Origin: Rhodobacterales bacterium
GTDB lineage: Bacteria; Pseudomonadota; Alphaproteobacteria; Rhodobacterales; Rhodobacteraceae
Reading direction: 5' to 3'
NCBI GenBank assembly: GCA_009993005.1
Contig: JAACUH010000056.1
Span: 1 to 64,000, forward strand
Length of the DNA stretch: 64,000 bases
The position numbers and the translations under genes are program-made. The notes below the pieces were generated by a model that ran no database searches, was not told the DNA's origin, and saw only the letters and a list, made by a program, of their open reading frames with translations. The stretch's first letter is position 1. Each line of letters opens with the position of its first letter. Below, in pieces: positions 9,142-18,006 of the stretch.

Positions 9142-10220
9142 TCGATACCCCAGAGCGCGGTAAAGCCCGAGATGAAGGTATCGCCATAGCCGTCGTTGTA
9201 GTTTGCGGGCATGCCGGCGGTCGCCACATTCTCGTCGGTAAAGATATAGGCGGGCGTGTTGAGCACCGTCACCGGCGGCAGGCCGCACAGGACGCGCATA
9301 TTGGCGTCAACGCCCGCCATGCCGACCCAGCCGAGGCTTTCGCCCACGACCATCTCGATGATGTCGCCGTCGCGCATCATGTCGAGCACGAAGGGCGTGC
9401 CGTTGTAGGACACCATCTTGGCCGAGGATCCCGAGATCTGGATCGCGGGGGCGATGAACTGCGCCATCGAGTCGTAGACCGGCAGGACGTAGTTGATCGA
9501 CGGATCGGCGAGCAGCGCGTTTTGCACCGCTGACTGGCCCAGCGTCGCCCAGTCGTTGACGGGCACGTTGATGTAGGTCGTCTTGCAGTCGGGGCAGTTT
9601 TCGGCGAGGTAGCCGATGATCGCGTCGCGCAGCGGGGCCGTGGGCGGGATCTCGTCGGGGCCGAGCACCAGCGCATTGACCTTGCCCTCGGTCTGCACCA
9701 TCGCCCAGGCGGCAATGATATGGCCGAATGTCACGTAGTCGGTATTGGCCGCGCCATCCATGAAAGCGGCGGTTTCCTGCGTGGTGGCATCCCACAGGTG
9801 GGTCGCCGTGACCTTGATCCCCGCCGCCTGCGCCTCGCCGATCTGGGGGGCGAGCATTTCGGCGGGGATGCCGCCTTGCAGGTCGATCAGGTCATACCCT
9901 TCGGCCATGGCGGTGTTGATGCCCTGGATCCACTGGGTCGGGTCCATCTGCGTGTCCCAGTTGCGCAGGTTGAAGCCGACGATCTCGGCCGCCTGCGACA
10001 TCCCCGCCGAGATTGCGGCGTTGAACGGGTTGGCGTTGGTCAGCGGCACCACGAACATGGATTTGTCGGCCATGCAGGCGCGTGCGTCAAAGGGGTCGCC
10101 GGGCGCCTCGAAGGCGGGCAGGGCGCTGTATTGCGCGACCAGCGCGCGGGCGGCGTCCATATCGGCGAGGGCAGGGCTGGCGAACAGCGCCAGCGTGGCC
10201 GCAGAGGCAAGGTATTTCAT
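9138..10220 (-). CDS. Periplasmic substrate-binding protein of CUT2-type ABC transporter
   Basis: A 360-residue protein with a cleavable signal peptide (MKYLASAATLALFASPALA, cleavage near residue 19) and a periplasmic-binding-protein type I fold. The segment GFNLRNWDTQMDPTQWIQGI resembles sugar/autoinducer-binding homologues. Cysteines (ENCPDC and others) could form periplasmic disulfides. Its start lies four bases after the stop of the cysteine-hydrolase gene, tying the importer to the amide-hydrolysing enzymes. The ligand is probably the cyclic amide handled by those enzymes rather than a sugar; this is inferred from context. Confidence 0.88.
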   Translation of the reverse strand: MKYLASAATLALFASPALADMDAARALVAQYSALPAFEAPGDPFDARACMADKSMFVVPLTNANPFNAAISAGMSQAAEIVGFNLRNWDTQMDPTQWIQGINTAMAEGYDLIDLQGGIPAEMLAPQIGEAQAAGIKVTATHLWDATTQETAAFMDGAANTDYVTFGHIIAAWAMVQTEGKVNALVLGPDEIPPTAPLRDAIIGYLAENCPDCKTTYINVPVNDWATLGQSAVQNALLADPSINYVLPVYDSMAQFIAPAIQISGSSAKMVSYNGTPFVLDMMRDGDIIEMVVGESLGWVGMAGVDANMRVLCGLPPVTVLNTPAYIFTDENVATAGMPANYNDGYGDTFISGFTALWGIE

Positions 10221-10224
10221 TGTC

Positions 10225-10866
10225 TTACTCCCGTTTGGTTGTTGTCAGGTAGGCCGCCGCCTCGCTTGTGCTCAGGAGGTCGGCGTATTTGGCACTCATG
10301 TCGAACAGGTTCGCCTGATGCGGGGCCTCGGCGCGGTCGCCGCAGGCGTCGGCGACCACGAGGGTGACAAAGCCATGGCTCATCGCATCCACACAGGTCG
10401 CGCGCACGCAACCGCTCGTGGTGAGCCCGGTCAGCAGCACGCAATCGACGCGCATCGCGGTGAGCGTGGCGGCAAGCGATGTGCCGAAAAAGGCGCTGGG
10501 ATATTGCTTGGTGATCACGATCTCGTTGTCGCGGGGCGCGAGGGCGGGGGTGATGTCGCCCAGCGGGTTTCCTTTTTCGAACACTTTCAGCGGTGGTGCC
10601 TTGCGAAAGAAGACGCCTCCATCTGCACCGCCTTGCACATATCGAACCTCGCTATAGATCACGGGCGTGCCGGTCGCGCGCGCCGTGGCAAGCAGGCGCG
10701 CAGCGTTGTCGCGCGCTGCGGCACAGCCCTCGGCCCCGAAAAGGGGCGAGGCCGGGTCGAAATAGGCCTGTGCGAAATCCACCAGCAGCAGGGCGGGGCG
10801 TGTGCCCCGCACCTGCGGCGTGTGATAGCCCGCGCGGGCATAATTCTGGCCCAGATCCTCGGTCAT
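10225..10866 (-). CDS. Isochorismatase-family cysteine hydrolase, N-carbamoylsarcosine-amidase-like
   Basis: A 213-residue cytoplasmic amidohydrolase with the complete family triad: Asp30 (LLLVDFAQAY), Lys120 (IVITKQYPSAF) and Cys153 (TTSGCVRAT). The C-terminal segment ACGDRAE...NLFDM resembles N-carbamoylsarcosine amidohydrolase more than isochorismatase or nicotinamidase, judged from memory of those families. That enzyme cleaves an N-carbamoyl group to amine, CO2 and ammonia. Its ATG overlaps the stop of the hydantoinase B gene, so it is made together with the enzyme that would supply an N-carbamoyl product. The true substrate could be another carbamoyl or amide compound. Confidence 0.85.
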   Translation of the reverse strand: MTEDLGQNYARAGYHTPQVRGTRPALLLVDFAQAYFDPASPLFGAEGCAAARDNAARLLATARATGTPVIYSEVRYVQGGADGGVFFRKAPPLKVFEKGNPLGDITPALAPRDNEIVITKQYPSAFFGTSLAATLTAMRVDCVLLTGLTTSGCVRATCVDAMSHGFVTLVVADACGDRAEAPHQANLFDMSAKYADLLSTSEAAAYLTTTKRE

Positions 10867-12749
10867 TCGGCGGCGACCCTGGCGCCAAAGAACACCGGAT
10901 CGACCGGCGGCTCGAAGCCGGTTTCCTTTTTCGCCCGCGCCTTGAGTTCGCGCAGGTTCTCAAAGCCGCGATCAAACAGTTTCGTCTCACCCCGCGCGCG
11001 GGCCATCTCGGCGCGCAGTTTCTCGGTCGCGCGGGCATCGACCGCGCCGGACGCGATCACCACGCCGTAGCGGCGCGCGCCATTGCTGCTGACCAGCCCG
11101 CGTTCGACATCGGCAAGCACCTTGTCCGCCGGGCGCTGCAACGGGTCGCCCCAGCCGCCACCGCCCCAGGTGTTGAAATGCAGCATGTCGCCGGGGCCGA
11201 CCTTGATGCGGTCGCATTTGCTCGGGATATTCTCGCGGGTGCCATCCGCGCGCACCAGCGTCTTGGTCGAGCGCATGCCCGGCTCGCCGCCGTTGACGCC
11301 CCAGGGGTAGGTGAGCCAGCGGTCGTCGTGGATGGAAATCTCGCCCGCCTCGAGCATTTCATAGGCGATGGTGATCCCGTTGCCGCCGCGGTGCAGGCCC
11401 GCGCCGCCGCTGTCGGGGATGGTCGCGTAGGTGCGGATGCGCAGCGGGAAATAGGCCTCGAGAAACTCGTTGGGCACATTGGTAAAGGCCGGCCACATCG
11501 AATGCCCGTCCGGCCCGTCGCCCACCGGCCGCCCCGGCACCCCGCCAAAGCCGATCTGGAACAGCTGGAACCATTTCCCGTCGCGGTCAAAGCCCGAATA
11601 CATGAAATGCGGACTGTCCGAGAAGCCGGCCGCGTTGAGCGCATCGGGCGCGCCCTGGCCCAGAAGGCCCCCCATCAGGTCAAAGATGCGGCCCAGCATA
11701 TGGGTGCGGCAGGACAGGGCCGCGGGTTTCTTGGGCTTGAGGATGCAGCCTGCGGGGATGCGCACGTCAACAAGGTCGTAAAAGCCGTCGTTGAACAGGA
11801 TCTGCGGGTCGAAGAGGTTGATCGTGAAGGCCCCGAAGAACATCTTGAACATCTCTTCGTTCAGCAGGAAATTGATCGAGGAGAGCGACTGCGGGTCGGA
11901 CCCGGCAAAGTCGAAGATCGCCAGATCGCCCTCGCGCCACATGGTGCAGGCGATCTTGAACGGGCCGTTGCCCTGCCCGTCGTCGTCGATCCAGTCCTCG
12001 AAATGGCTGGCCTTGTCGCGGCCTTCGGGGATGAACATCTTGATGATGGCGCCCATCGCGAGCTTGTTGCGGTCGAGCATGTCCTGCATCGCGGAGATAT
12101 AGCTATCCACCCCGAAACGCTGGATATTCTCGCGCACACGGCGCTCTGCCAGCCGCAGCGAGGCGATGATGGCGAGGAAGTCGGACTTGTTCCATTCGGG
12201 CATCCGCGTGTTGGCGAGCAGGATGTTGAACAGTTCGGCGTTGAGCTCGCCCTTGCGGTAGATCTTGGTGGGGGGGATGATCAGCCCTTCCTCATAGATC
12301 ATCTTGGCATCCGTGGGCAGCGAGCCCGGCACCTTGCCGCCGACATCGGTCATATGGCCGAACATGGCCGACCAGGACACCAGGCGCCCTTCGTGAAAGA
12401 TCGGCATCATCAGCAGCCAGTCGTTGAGGTGGCTCACCGCGCCGCCGCAGGAATAGGGATCGTTGGTCAGGAAGATGTCGCCATCCTCGATCGTGCCCTC
12501 GTAACCCTGCATGAAGCCGTAGAGGAAAGAGCCGAACTGACCCACGACCATCTTGCCCTGCTCGTTGGCGATCATCGGGAAGGCGTCGTGCTGTTCGCGG
12601 ATGCCGGGCGACATGGCGGTGCGAAAGAGGACTGCGTCCATCTCGGCGCGCGCGTTGCGCAGGGCGTTTTCCACGATGTCGAGCGTGATCGGATCGACGG
12701 TCACGCGGGTGAACGGGGTGGTGTTGGTCTGGATGATCTTGGCGGGCAT
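10863..12749 (-). CDS. Hydantoinase/oxoprolinase-type enzyme, subunit B (HyuB family)
   Basis: A 628-residue protein of the HyuB family, the partner subunit of ATP-dependent hydantoinases, 5-oxoprolinase and acetone carboxylase. It begins with the family pattern (DPITLDIVENALRNARAEMD) and contains GDIFLTNDPYSCGGAVSHLND and PGMRSTKTLVR. No signal peptide is present. With subunit A, encoded upstream, it would hydrolyse a cyclic amide ring at the cost of ATP. It overlaps the amidase gene by four bases. A 119-base gap with a hairpin and a dispersed element separates it from subunit A. Confidence 0.92.
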   Translation of the reverse strand: MPAKIIQTNTTPFTRVTVDPITLDIVENALRNARAEMDAVLFRTAMSPGIREQHDAFPMIANEQGKMVVGQFGSFLYGFMQGYEGTIEDGDIFLTNDPYSCGGAVSHLNDWLLMMPIFHEGRLVSWSAMFGHMTDVGGKVPGSLPTDAKMIYEEGLIIPPTKIYRKGELNAELFNILLANTRMPEWNKSDFLAIIASLRLAERRVRENIQRFGVDSYISAMQDMLDRNKLAMGAIIKMFIPEGRDKASHFEDWIDDDGQGNGPFKIACTMWREGDLAIFDFAGSDPQSLSSINFLLNEEMFKMFFGAFTINLFDPQILFNDGFYDLVDVRIPAGCILKPKKPAALSCRTHMLGRIFDLMGGLLGQGAPDALNAAGFSDSPHFMYSGFDRDGKWFQLFQIGFGGVPGRPVGDGPDGHSMWPAFTNVPNEFLEAYFPLRIRTYATIPDSGGAGLHRGGNGITIAYEMLEAGEISIHDDRWLTYPWGVNGGEPGMRSTKTLVRADGTRENIPSKCDRIKVGPGDMLHFNTWGGGGWGDPLQRPADKVLADVERGLVSSNGARRYGVVIASGAVDARATEKLRAEMARARGETKLFDRGFENLRELKARAKKETGFEPPVDPVFFGARVAAE

Positions 12750-12780
12750 CAGGGGCGACCTTTTGCTGTGGGGCGGGAGG

Positions 12781-12814
12781 GCAGGCGGCGAGGGGGGCGT
12801 TGCCCCCCGCCTGC
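12781..12814. other. Strong hairpin in the gap between hydantoinase A and B genes
   Basis: Inner stem GGGGGGC/GCCCCCC (12792-12798 with 12802-12808), loop GTT, and outer stem GCAGGCG/CGCCTGC (12781-12787 with 12808-12814). It lies inside the operon directly before a dispersed element and could attenuate transcription or set the B:A mRNA ratio. No U-tract follows on the minus strand. Confidence 0.55.
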
Positions 12815-12857
12815 GGCTCCCCCCAGGATATTTGGGGCAAGATGAAGCGGGGCGGGG
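12814..12857 (+). repeat. Dispersed TATTT element, copy C
   Basis: CGGCTCCCCCCAGG then ATATTTGGGGCAAGATGAAG and CGGGGCGGGG. It is plus-oriented although both flanking genes are on the minus strand, so orientation does not always follow the neighbouring gene. Confidence 0.85.
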
Positions 12858-12868
12858 CGCGCCATGGT

Positions 12869-15061
12869 CTAGCGGGCCTGCGCGTGGCCGGCGGGCCAGA
12901 TCAGGATATTGCCGACCTTGTCCACCACGCCGGTATGGCCGGGCAGGATGAGCGAGGTGCTGTCCATCTCGGTGACGATGGCGGGGCCGGCAATGCGGTT
13001 GCCGGATCTGAGCCGCGCGCGGTCATAGATCGTGGCCTCGTGCCAGCCGCCATCGGCATAGACGCGTGTCTTTTGCACCGCGGCGGCGCTGGCATCGGCG
13101 CCGCCTGTGCCGTAGTCGCGGCCGATGAACGGTTTTTCGGCGCCCTGCACCACGGCGCGCAGGCCGACGAGTTCGTGCGGGGCGTCGAGCGCGAAGGTGA
13201 AGAGCTGTTCGTGTTCGCGGTCGAAGCGGGCGGCGATGCCGGCGATGCCTTCGCGGGCAAAGGTATCGGGGGCCATGTCGATGGTGAGCTTCATCCCCTG
13301 GCCCTGGTAGCGGATATCGACCTGGTAGAGGGTGTCCTGTTCGCTGCGCGGCACGCCTTCGCCTTCGAGATCCTCGGCGGCGCGGGTGGCCAGCGCGCGC
13401 AGCATGTCGCCCAGTTCGCGGTCGCTGGTGGCGGCGGTGGTGGTCACGAAGGTCTGGCTCGCCTCGTTGCGCAGGCGCGTGGTGGCGTCGCCATAGGCGC
13501 AGAGCACGCCGGGGCCCGGCGGGATGATCGCAGGCCAGGCGTTGATGAGGCGCGAGAGCGCGTTGGCATGCAGCGGGCCCGCGCCGCCAAAGCCGATCAG
13601 TGCAAAGTCGCGCGGGTCGTAGCCCTGTTCGACCGACACCAGCCGCAGCGCACCGCACATGTTCTCGTTGACGATGCGCACGATGCCTTCGGCCGCGGTC
13701 TCGAGGTCCACGCCGAGGCCATCGGCGATCTTTTGCACGGCCGTCACGGCGAGGTCGCGGCGGATCTCCATGTCGCCGCCCAGTTTCGCGTCGGACGGCA
13801 GGTAGCCCAGCACGACATTGGCGTCGGTGACGGTGGGCGCCTCGCCGCCCTTGTCATAGGCGGCGGGGCCGGGCACGGCGCCGGCCGATTGCGGGCCGAC
13901 GCGCAGCGCCTTGGTCAGGTCGGGCACATAGGCGATGGAGCCGCCGCCCGCGCCCACGGTGCGCACGTCGATCGAGGGCGCGCGCACGATGACGTCAGCC
14001 ACGCGCGTCTCGCGCCGGGTGCGCGCGATGCCCGCCTCGATCAGCGCCACATCGGTGGAGGTGCCGCCCATGTCGAAGGTCAGGAGGTTGCCGAAGCCCG
14101 CGTTCTTGGCGATCCAGAGCGCGCCGGACACGCCGCCGGCGGGGCCCGACATCAGCAGGTTGACCGGCTGGTCCATCGCCGCCTGTGCCGAGGACAGCCC
14201 GCCGTCAGAGCGCAGGATCTGCAGCATCACATCGCCCATCTTGGCCTTGAGCTCGCGTTGCAGATTGGCCACGTATTTGGCCACCACGGGGCGGACGTAG
14301 GAATTGACCACCGTCGTCTCGGTGCGCTCGTATTCATACATCTCGGGCATGACCTGCGACGAGGTCGAGACCGGGATGCCCGGCATCACCTCGGCCGCGA
14401 TCGCCGCCACGCGGGCTTCGTGCACGCCCGAGACGTAGCCATTGAAGAGCGAGATGGTCAGCGCCTCGATCCCGCGGTCGCGCAGTTTCGCCAGATCGCG
14501 GCGCAGCGCGGCCTCGTCGAGGGGGACCAGCACATGGCCTTTGGCGTCGAGCCGCTCATCGGCCTCGATGGTGTCCTCGAGGCGCGCCAGTGGCAGCGAC
14601 TTGTTCCAGATCACCCAGCCGCCAAGGCCGCCGGGGACATAGGAGCGCGCGATCTGCAGCGTGTCGCGGTAGCCCTTGGTCGTGACCAGACCCACACGCG
14701 CGCCCGACCCGGTGAGCACGGTATTGGTGGCGACCGTGGTGCCATGCATCACCTCGGATATCTCCGAGGGCTTGATCCCCGCCTCGCGGCAGATCTTTTC
14801 GATGCCGTTGAGCACGCCGACAGAGCTGTCGGCGGGGGTCGAGGGGACCTTGGCGGTAAAGATGCGCCCGCCCGCCTCATCGAGCAGCAGCAGGTCGGTA
14901 AAGGTGCCGCCGACATCGACGCCCAGCCGCAGCCCGCCCGCAGGCCGCGCGCGCCGCGCCATCGGGGCGGGGACTGCGGCGGTTTCCACGCGGGCGAGGC
15001 GCGCCTCGATCTCGGCCAACCGCGCCTCGTAGGTGCGGATCAGGTCTTCGGTCTTGCTCAT
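12869..15061 (-). CDS. Hydantoinase/oxoprolinase-type enzyme, subunit A (HyuA family)
   Basis: A 730-residue ATP-dependent hydantoinase subunit. The actin-like phosphate-binding motif LGVDVGGTFTDLLLLD is normally at the very N-terminus but here begins near residue 44, after a charged, heptad-like extension (TYEARLAEIEARLARVE). Further family segments are VMHGTTVATNT, FDMGGTSTDVALI and LIGFGGAGPLHA. It should form a heteromer with the HyuB-type subunit encoded downstream. The start was placed at MSKTEDL; an in-frame ATG 15 bases upstream (15076) is equally possible. The N-terminal extension is atypical and may mediate assembly with the coiled-coil protein encoded just before it. Confidence 0.9.
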   Translation of the reverse strand: MSKTEDLIRTYEARLAEIEARLARVETAAVPAPMARRARPAGGLRLGVDVGGTFTDLLLLDEAGGRIFTAKVPSTPADSSVGVLNGIEKICREAGIKPSEISEVMHGTTVATNTVLTGSGARVGLVTTKGYRDTLQIARSYVPGGLGGWVIWNKSLPLARLEDTIEADERLDAKGHVLVPLDEAALRRDLAKLRDRGIEALTISLFNGYVSGVHEARVAAIAAEVMPGIPVSTSSQVMPEMYEYERTETTVVNSYVRPVVAKYVANLQRELKAKMGDVMLQILRSDGGLSSAQAAMDQPVNLLMSGPAGGVSGALWIAKNAGFGNLLTFDMGGTSTDVALIEAGIARTRRETRVADVIVRAPSIDVRTVGAGGGSIAYVPDLTKALRVGPQSAGAVPGPAAYDKGGEAPTVTDANVVLGYLPSDAKLGGDMEIRRDLAVTAVQKIADGLGVDLETAAEGIVRIVNENMCGALRLVSVEQGYDPRDFALIGFGGAGPLHANALSRLINAWPAIIPPGPGVLCAYGDATTRLRNEASQTFVTTTAATSDRELGDMLRALATRAAEDLEGEGVPRSEQDTLYQVDIRYQGQGMKLTIDMAPDTFAREGIAGIAARFDREHEQLFTFALDAPHELVGLRAVVQGAEKPFIGRDYGTGGADASAAAVQKTRVYADGGWHEATIYDRARLRSGNRIAGPAIVTEMDSTSLILPGHTGVVDKVGNILIWPAGHAQAR

Positions 15062-15083
15062 CTTCTTCTTTCCCATCCCCGTT

Positions 15084-15761
15084 TCAATTCCCCCGCCGGC
15101 CCGTGCCCAGCACCCTGGCGATCAGCCCCGGTGCGCGGCGGGTCTCGGCGGCCTTTTGCAATGCCTGTTCGGACAGGCTGAAGAGCCGGTCGAGTTGCGC
15201 GGCCTGCCCGTCAAGGGCGGCTTGTTTCGCCGCCGCGTCGGCCTTGAGCCGGGCGAGGTCGTCCTGCATCGCGCCGATGGTGCCGGTCGCGCGGTCGAGC
15301 AGGCCGATGGCGCGGTCGGCGGTGGCCTGCAGCGCGCTGGCGCGGGCCTCGGCCTCGTCGGCGGCAGCCAGCGCGCGGCCGGCGAGGTCGCCCAGCCGGT
15401 CGCGTTCGGCCACCGTCGCCTCGAGCGCCGCCGTGACGCGATCCAGCGCGTCGCCCTGCGCACCGGCCAGCGCCGTGAGGCGCGCGGTGAGCGCGGTGGC
15501 GTCCTCGAGGTCGGCCGACAGCTCTTCGATCTCGTCGAACAATGCGCCCATCAGCGCCTCGGGCGTGGCGGTGCCCGGCGTCGGGTCCTCGGCCGGCAGT
15601 GTCGCAAGGTCCACCCGCCAGCGCCCCTCGTTGTCGCGCCGCGCGGGCACGGCGCCCTTGGCGATGGCCTCGCGCAGTTTCAGTCGGCTGATGCCAAGTC
15701 GGGCGGCCGCCTCGGCCAGAGGCAGAAAGCTGTCGTTGCCGTCATGCCCGCCTGTTGCCAT
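15084..15761 (-). CDS. Unknown HTH-plus-coiled-coil protein in the hydantoinase operon
   Basis: A 225-residue protein with no confident family. Residues 12-50 (LPLAEAAARLGISRLKLREA...VPARRDNEGRWRVD) look like a winged helix-turn-helix of the excisionase/MerR type with a wing ending in RWRV. Residues 65-205 are a long Ala/Leu/Glu/Asp-rich helix with coiled-coil character, and the end is basic (RAPGLIARVLGTGRRGN). It starts four bases after the CoA-transferase stop and ends 22 bases before subunit A, so it is an operon member. It could be a local DNA-binding regulator or a scaffold; the sequence cannot decide. Confidence 0.7.
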   Translation of the reverse strand: MATGGHDGNDSFLPLAEAAARLGISRLKLREAIAKGAVPARRDNEGRWRVDLATLPAEDPTPGTATPEALMGALFDEIEELSADLEDATALTARLTALAGAQGDALDRVTAALEATVAERDRLGDLAGRALAAADEAEARASALQATADRAIGLLDRATGTIGAMQDDLARLKADAAAKQAALDGQAAQLDRLFSLSEQALQKAAETRRAPGLIARVLGTGRRGN

Positions 15762-15765
15762 GGCT

Positions 15766-16974
15766 CTAGATGATCCCGCGTGCGCGCCAGTCGGCGCGGG
15801 TGTCGGGGGCGATGCCGAGCAGGTCCATCACCTCTTCGGTATGCTCGCCCAGGTCAGGCCCGGCATGGCGCACGGCGCCCGGCGTGTCGGACAGGCGCGG
15901 CGCCACGTTCTGCATCTTGAGCATGCCGAAATCGCGGTGCGGCACATCGACGATGGCGTTTCGCGCCTTGAAATGCGGGTCGGCCAGCATGTCGGGCGCA
16001 GTGTAGATCAGCCCGCAGGGGACGCCGTTTTCATTGAGCAGCGCCTCGAGCGGAGCGAGGTCGATGGTGCGCGTCCAGTCGTTGATCAGCGCGTCAAGCT
16101 CGGGCTGCACCTCGCCCCGCGCGGCGTGGGTCGCATAGCGCGGGTCGGTGGCGAGTTCGGGCTGGCCCATGGCGGCGGCGAGCCGCTTGAACACCGTATC
16201 CTGATTGGCCGCGATCAGCAGCAATTTGCCATCCTTCGTGTCGAACACGTTGGACGGGCTCACATTGGGCAGGATCGGGCCGGTGCGTTCGCGCACATAG
16301 CCGGCCGCGGCATATTCGGTGATCGTGCTTTCCATCATCGCCAGCACCGCCTCGTAGATCGCGCTGTCCACGATCTGCCCCTTGCCGGTGCGTTCGCGCG
16401 CATGCAGCGCCATCATCGCGCCCAGACAGGCATAGGTGGCGGCAAGCTCGTCACCGATGGAAATCCCCATGCGCGAGGGCTGGGTCGAGGGGTCGCCCAC
16501 CACATAGCGCAGCCCGCCCATCGCCTCGCCGATAGAGCCATAGCCGGCGCGGCTGGAATAGGGGCCGGTCTGCCCGAAGCCCGTCACCCGCACCATGATG
16601 AGGCGCGGGTTGATCGCCTTGAGGTCGTCATAGCCGAGGTTCCAGCGCTCCATCGTGCCGGGGCGGAAGTTCTCGATCAGGATGTCGGCATCGCGCACCA
16701 GATCGCGGATCACCTGCTGCCCTTCGGAGGTGCGCAGGTTGAGCGTCAGCGACTTCTTGTTGCGCGCTACCACCGGCCACCACAGCGATTTGCCATAAGG
16801 CTTTTCCCGGCCCCAGACGCGCATCGGGTCGCCTTCGCCGGGCTGTTCGCATTTGATCACCTCGGCGCCGAAATCGGCGAGAAGCTGGCCGCAGAACGGC
16901 CCTGCCAGAAGCTGGCCCATCTCGATCACGCGGATGTCGGTGAGTGGCCCCTGACGGGGTGGCGGTGTGGTCAT
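15766..16974 (-). CDS. Class III CoA-transferase (CaiB/BaiF family)
   Basis: A 402-residue CoA-transferase of the FRC/CaiB family, which moves CoA between carboxylic acids via an aspartyl-CoA intermediate. Family segments are RVIEMGQLLAGPFCGQLLADFGAEVIKCE-like at residues 15-43, RNKKSLTLNL, ENFRPGTMERW and GFGQTGPYS. Asp175 in SIGDELAATYACLG lies where the catalytic aspartate is expected. It is the first gene of the minus-strand operon, divergent from an HMG-CoA-lyase-like gene. Together these suggest CoA activation of a carboxylic acid followed by carbon-carbon cleavage. The acid is unknown. Confidence 0.9.
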   Translation of the reverse strand: MTTPPPRQGPLTDIRVIEMGQLLAGPFCGQLLADFGAEVIKCEQPGEGDPMRVWGREKPYGKSLWWPVVARNKKSLTLNLRTSEGQQVIRDLVRDADILIENFRPGTMERWNLGYDDLKAINPRLIMVRVTGFGQTGPYSSRAGYGSIGEAMGGLRYVVGDPSTQPSRMGISIGDELAATYACLGAMMALHARERTGKGQIVDSAIYEAVLAMMESTITEYAAAGYVRERTGPILPNVSPSNVFDTKDGKLLLIAANQDTVFKRLAAAMGQPELATDPRYATHAARGEVQPELDALINDWTRTIDLAPLEALLNENGVPCGLIYTAPDMLADPHFKARNAIVDVPHRDFGMLKMQNVAPRLSDTPGAVRHAGPDLGEHTEEVMDLLGIAPDTRADWRARGII

Positions 16975-17051
16975 GGTCTCTCCCCGGTGGGGGCGCTGCG
17001 CAATTATCTGTCGCGCTTTGGCCCCGAGTCTTCATCTTGTTGCTTTGCAGG

Positions 17052-17065
17052 ATACATTGATGTAT
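17052..17065. promoter_or_regulatory. Palindrome in the divergent promoter region, candidate GntR operator
   Basis: ATACAT-TG-ATGTAT, a perfect inverted repeat with 2-base centre, flanked by TTTGC (17044-17048) and GCAAA (17066-17070). It sits midway between the CoA-transferase start (16974) and the lyase start (17095), where one repressor could control both directions. FCD-type GntR regulators commonly bind such short palindromes. Confidence 0.55.
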
Positions 17066-17094
17066 GCAAAAGAAAAGCCCCGGGAGTCGAAATC

Positions 17095-18006
17095 ATGATG
17101 AAAACCCCTGAAAGCGTGGAAATCGTAGAGGTTTCGGCGCGTGACGGTATACAGAATGAACAGACGATCCTGTCAGTGGATACAAAACTGGCACTGATCG
17201 AACGGGCCATCGCGGCAGGGGTGCGGCGGCTCGAAGTCACCAGTTTCGTCAATCCGGCGCGGGTGCCGCAGATGGCTGATGCGGATGTGCTCGCGTCCCG
17301 CCTGCCGCGCGGGGCGGCGCGCTACATCGGCCTCGCGCTCAACCAGCGCGGGTTCGACCGGGCGGTGGCGGCGCGGCTCGACGAGGTGAATTTCGTGATC
17401 GTGGCGTCCGATACCTTCAGCCAGCGCAATCAGGGGATGAGCACGCAGAGCGGCATCGCCGCCTGGGCCGAGGTCGCGCAGGCGGCGCGCGGGCGGATCG
17501 GGACCGGCGTCACCATCGGCGCGGCCTTTGGCTGCCCGTTCGAGGGCGAGGTGCCGCTGGCCCGCCTCATGCGCGTGGTCGAGGGGGTGATGGCCCAGGC
17601 GCCGGACGAAATCGCGCTGGCCGATACCATCGGTGTCGCCACACCCCGCGATGTGACCGAACGGGTGGGCGCGCTGCGCGCGGCCTTTCCGCAGGTGCGG
17701 CTGCGGCTGCATTTCCACAACACGCGCAACACCGGCATCGCCAATGCCTGGGCCGGGCTGATGGCCGGTGCGCAGGTGCTCGACGCCTCGCTCGGCGGCG
17801 TGGGCGGCTGCCCCTTTGCGCCGCGCGCGACCGGCAATATCGCGACCGAGGATCTGGTCTATCTGCTCGACCGCTCGGGCGTGCGCACGGGGCTCGACCT
17901 TGCCGGCTGCATCGCGGCGGCGGACTGGCTCGAGGCGCAACTGGGGCACGCCGTGCCGGGGCAGGTGATGAAGGCGGGCGGCTTTCCCGCGCCGAGGGCC
18001 GCGTGA
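17095..18006 (+). CDS. Hydroxymethylglutaryl-CoA lyase family protein
   Basis: A 303-residue TIM-barrel lyase of the HMGL-like family, which cleaves beta-hydroxyacyl-CoA substrates to acetyl-CoA plus a keto compound. Motifs are VSARDGIQNEQ (catalytic Arg-Asp), EVTSFVNPARVPQMAD, LHFHNTRNTGIAN (metal-binding His-x-His-Asn) and GGVGGCPFAPRATGN, with the active-site cysteine of the family. The first ATG at 17095 has GGGAG nine bases upstream; a second ATG follows directly. It is divergent from the CoA-transferase operon and overlaps the GntR gene by four bases. Isolated from leucine genes, its substrate is probably a product of the local pathway rather than HMG-CoA. Confidence 0.88.
   Translation: MMKTPESVEIVEVSARDGIQNEQTILSVDTKLALIERAIAAGVRRLEVTSFVNPARVPQMADADVLASRLPRGAARYIGLALNQRGFDRAVAARLDEVNFVIVASDTFSQRNQGMSTQSGIAAWAEVAQAARGRIGTGVTIGAAFGCPFEGEVPLARLMRVVEGVMAQAPDEIALADTIGVATPRDVTERVGALRAAFPQVRLRLHFHNTRNTGIANAWAGLMAGAQVLDASLGGVGGCPFAPRATGNIATEDLVYLLDRSGVRTGLDLAGCIAAADWLEAQLGHAVPGQVMKAGGFPAPRAA

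Noticed and set aside
12800-15181. A 793-codon plus-strand open frame antisense to hydantoinase A
   Set aside because: Composition is His/Gly/Arg-rich without recognisable motifs, as expected for the antisense of a GC-rich gene; the minus strand encodes a full family protein.
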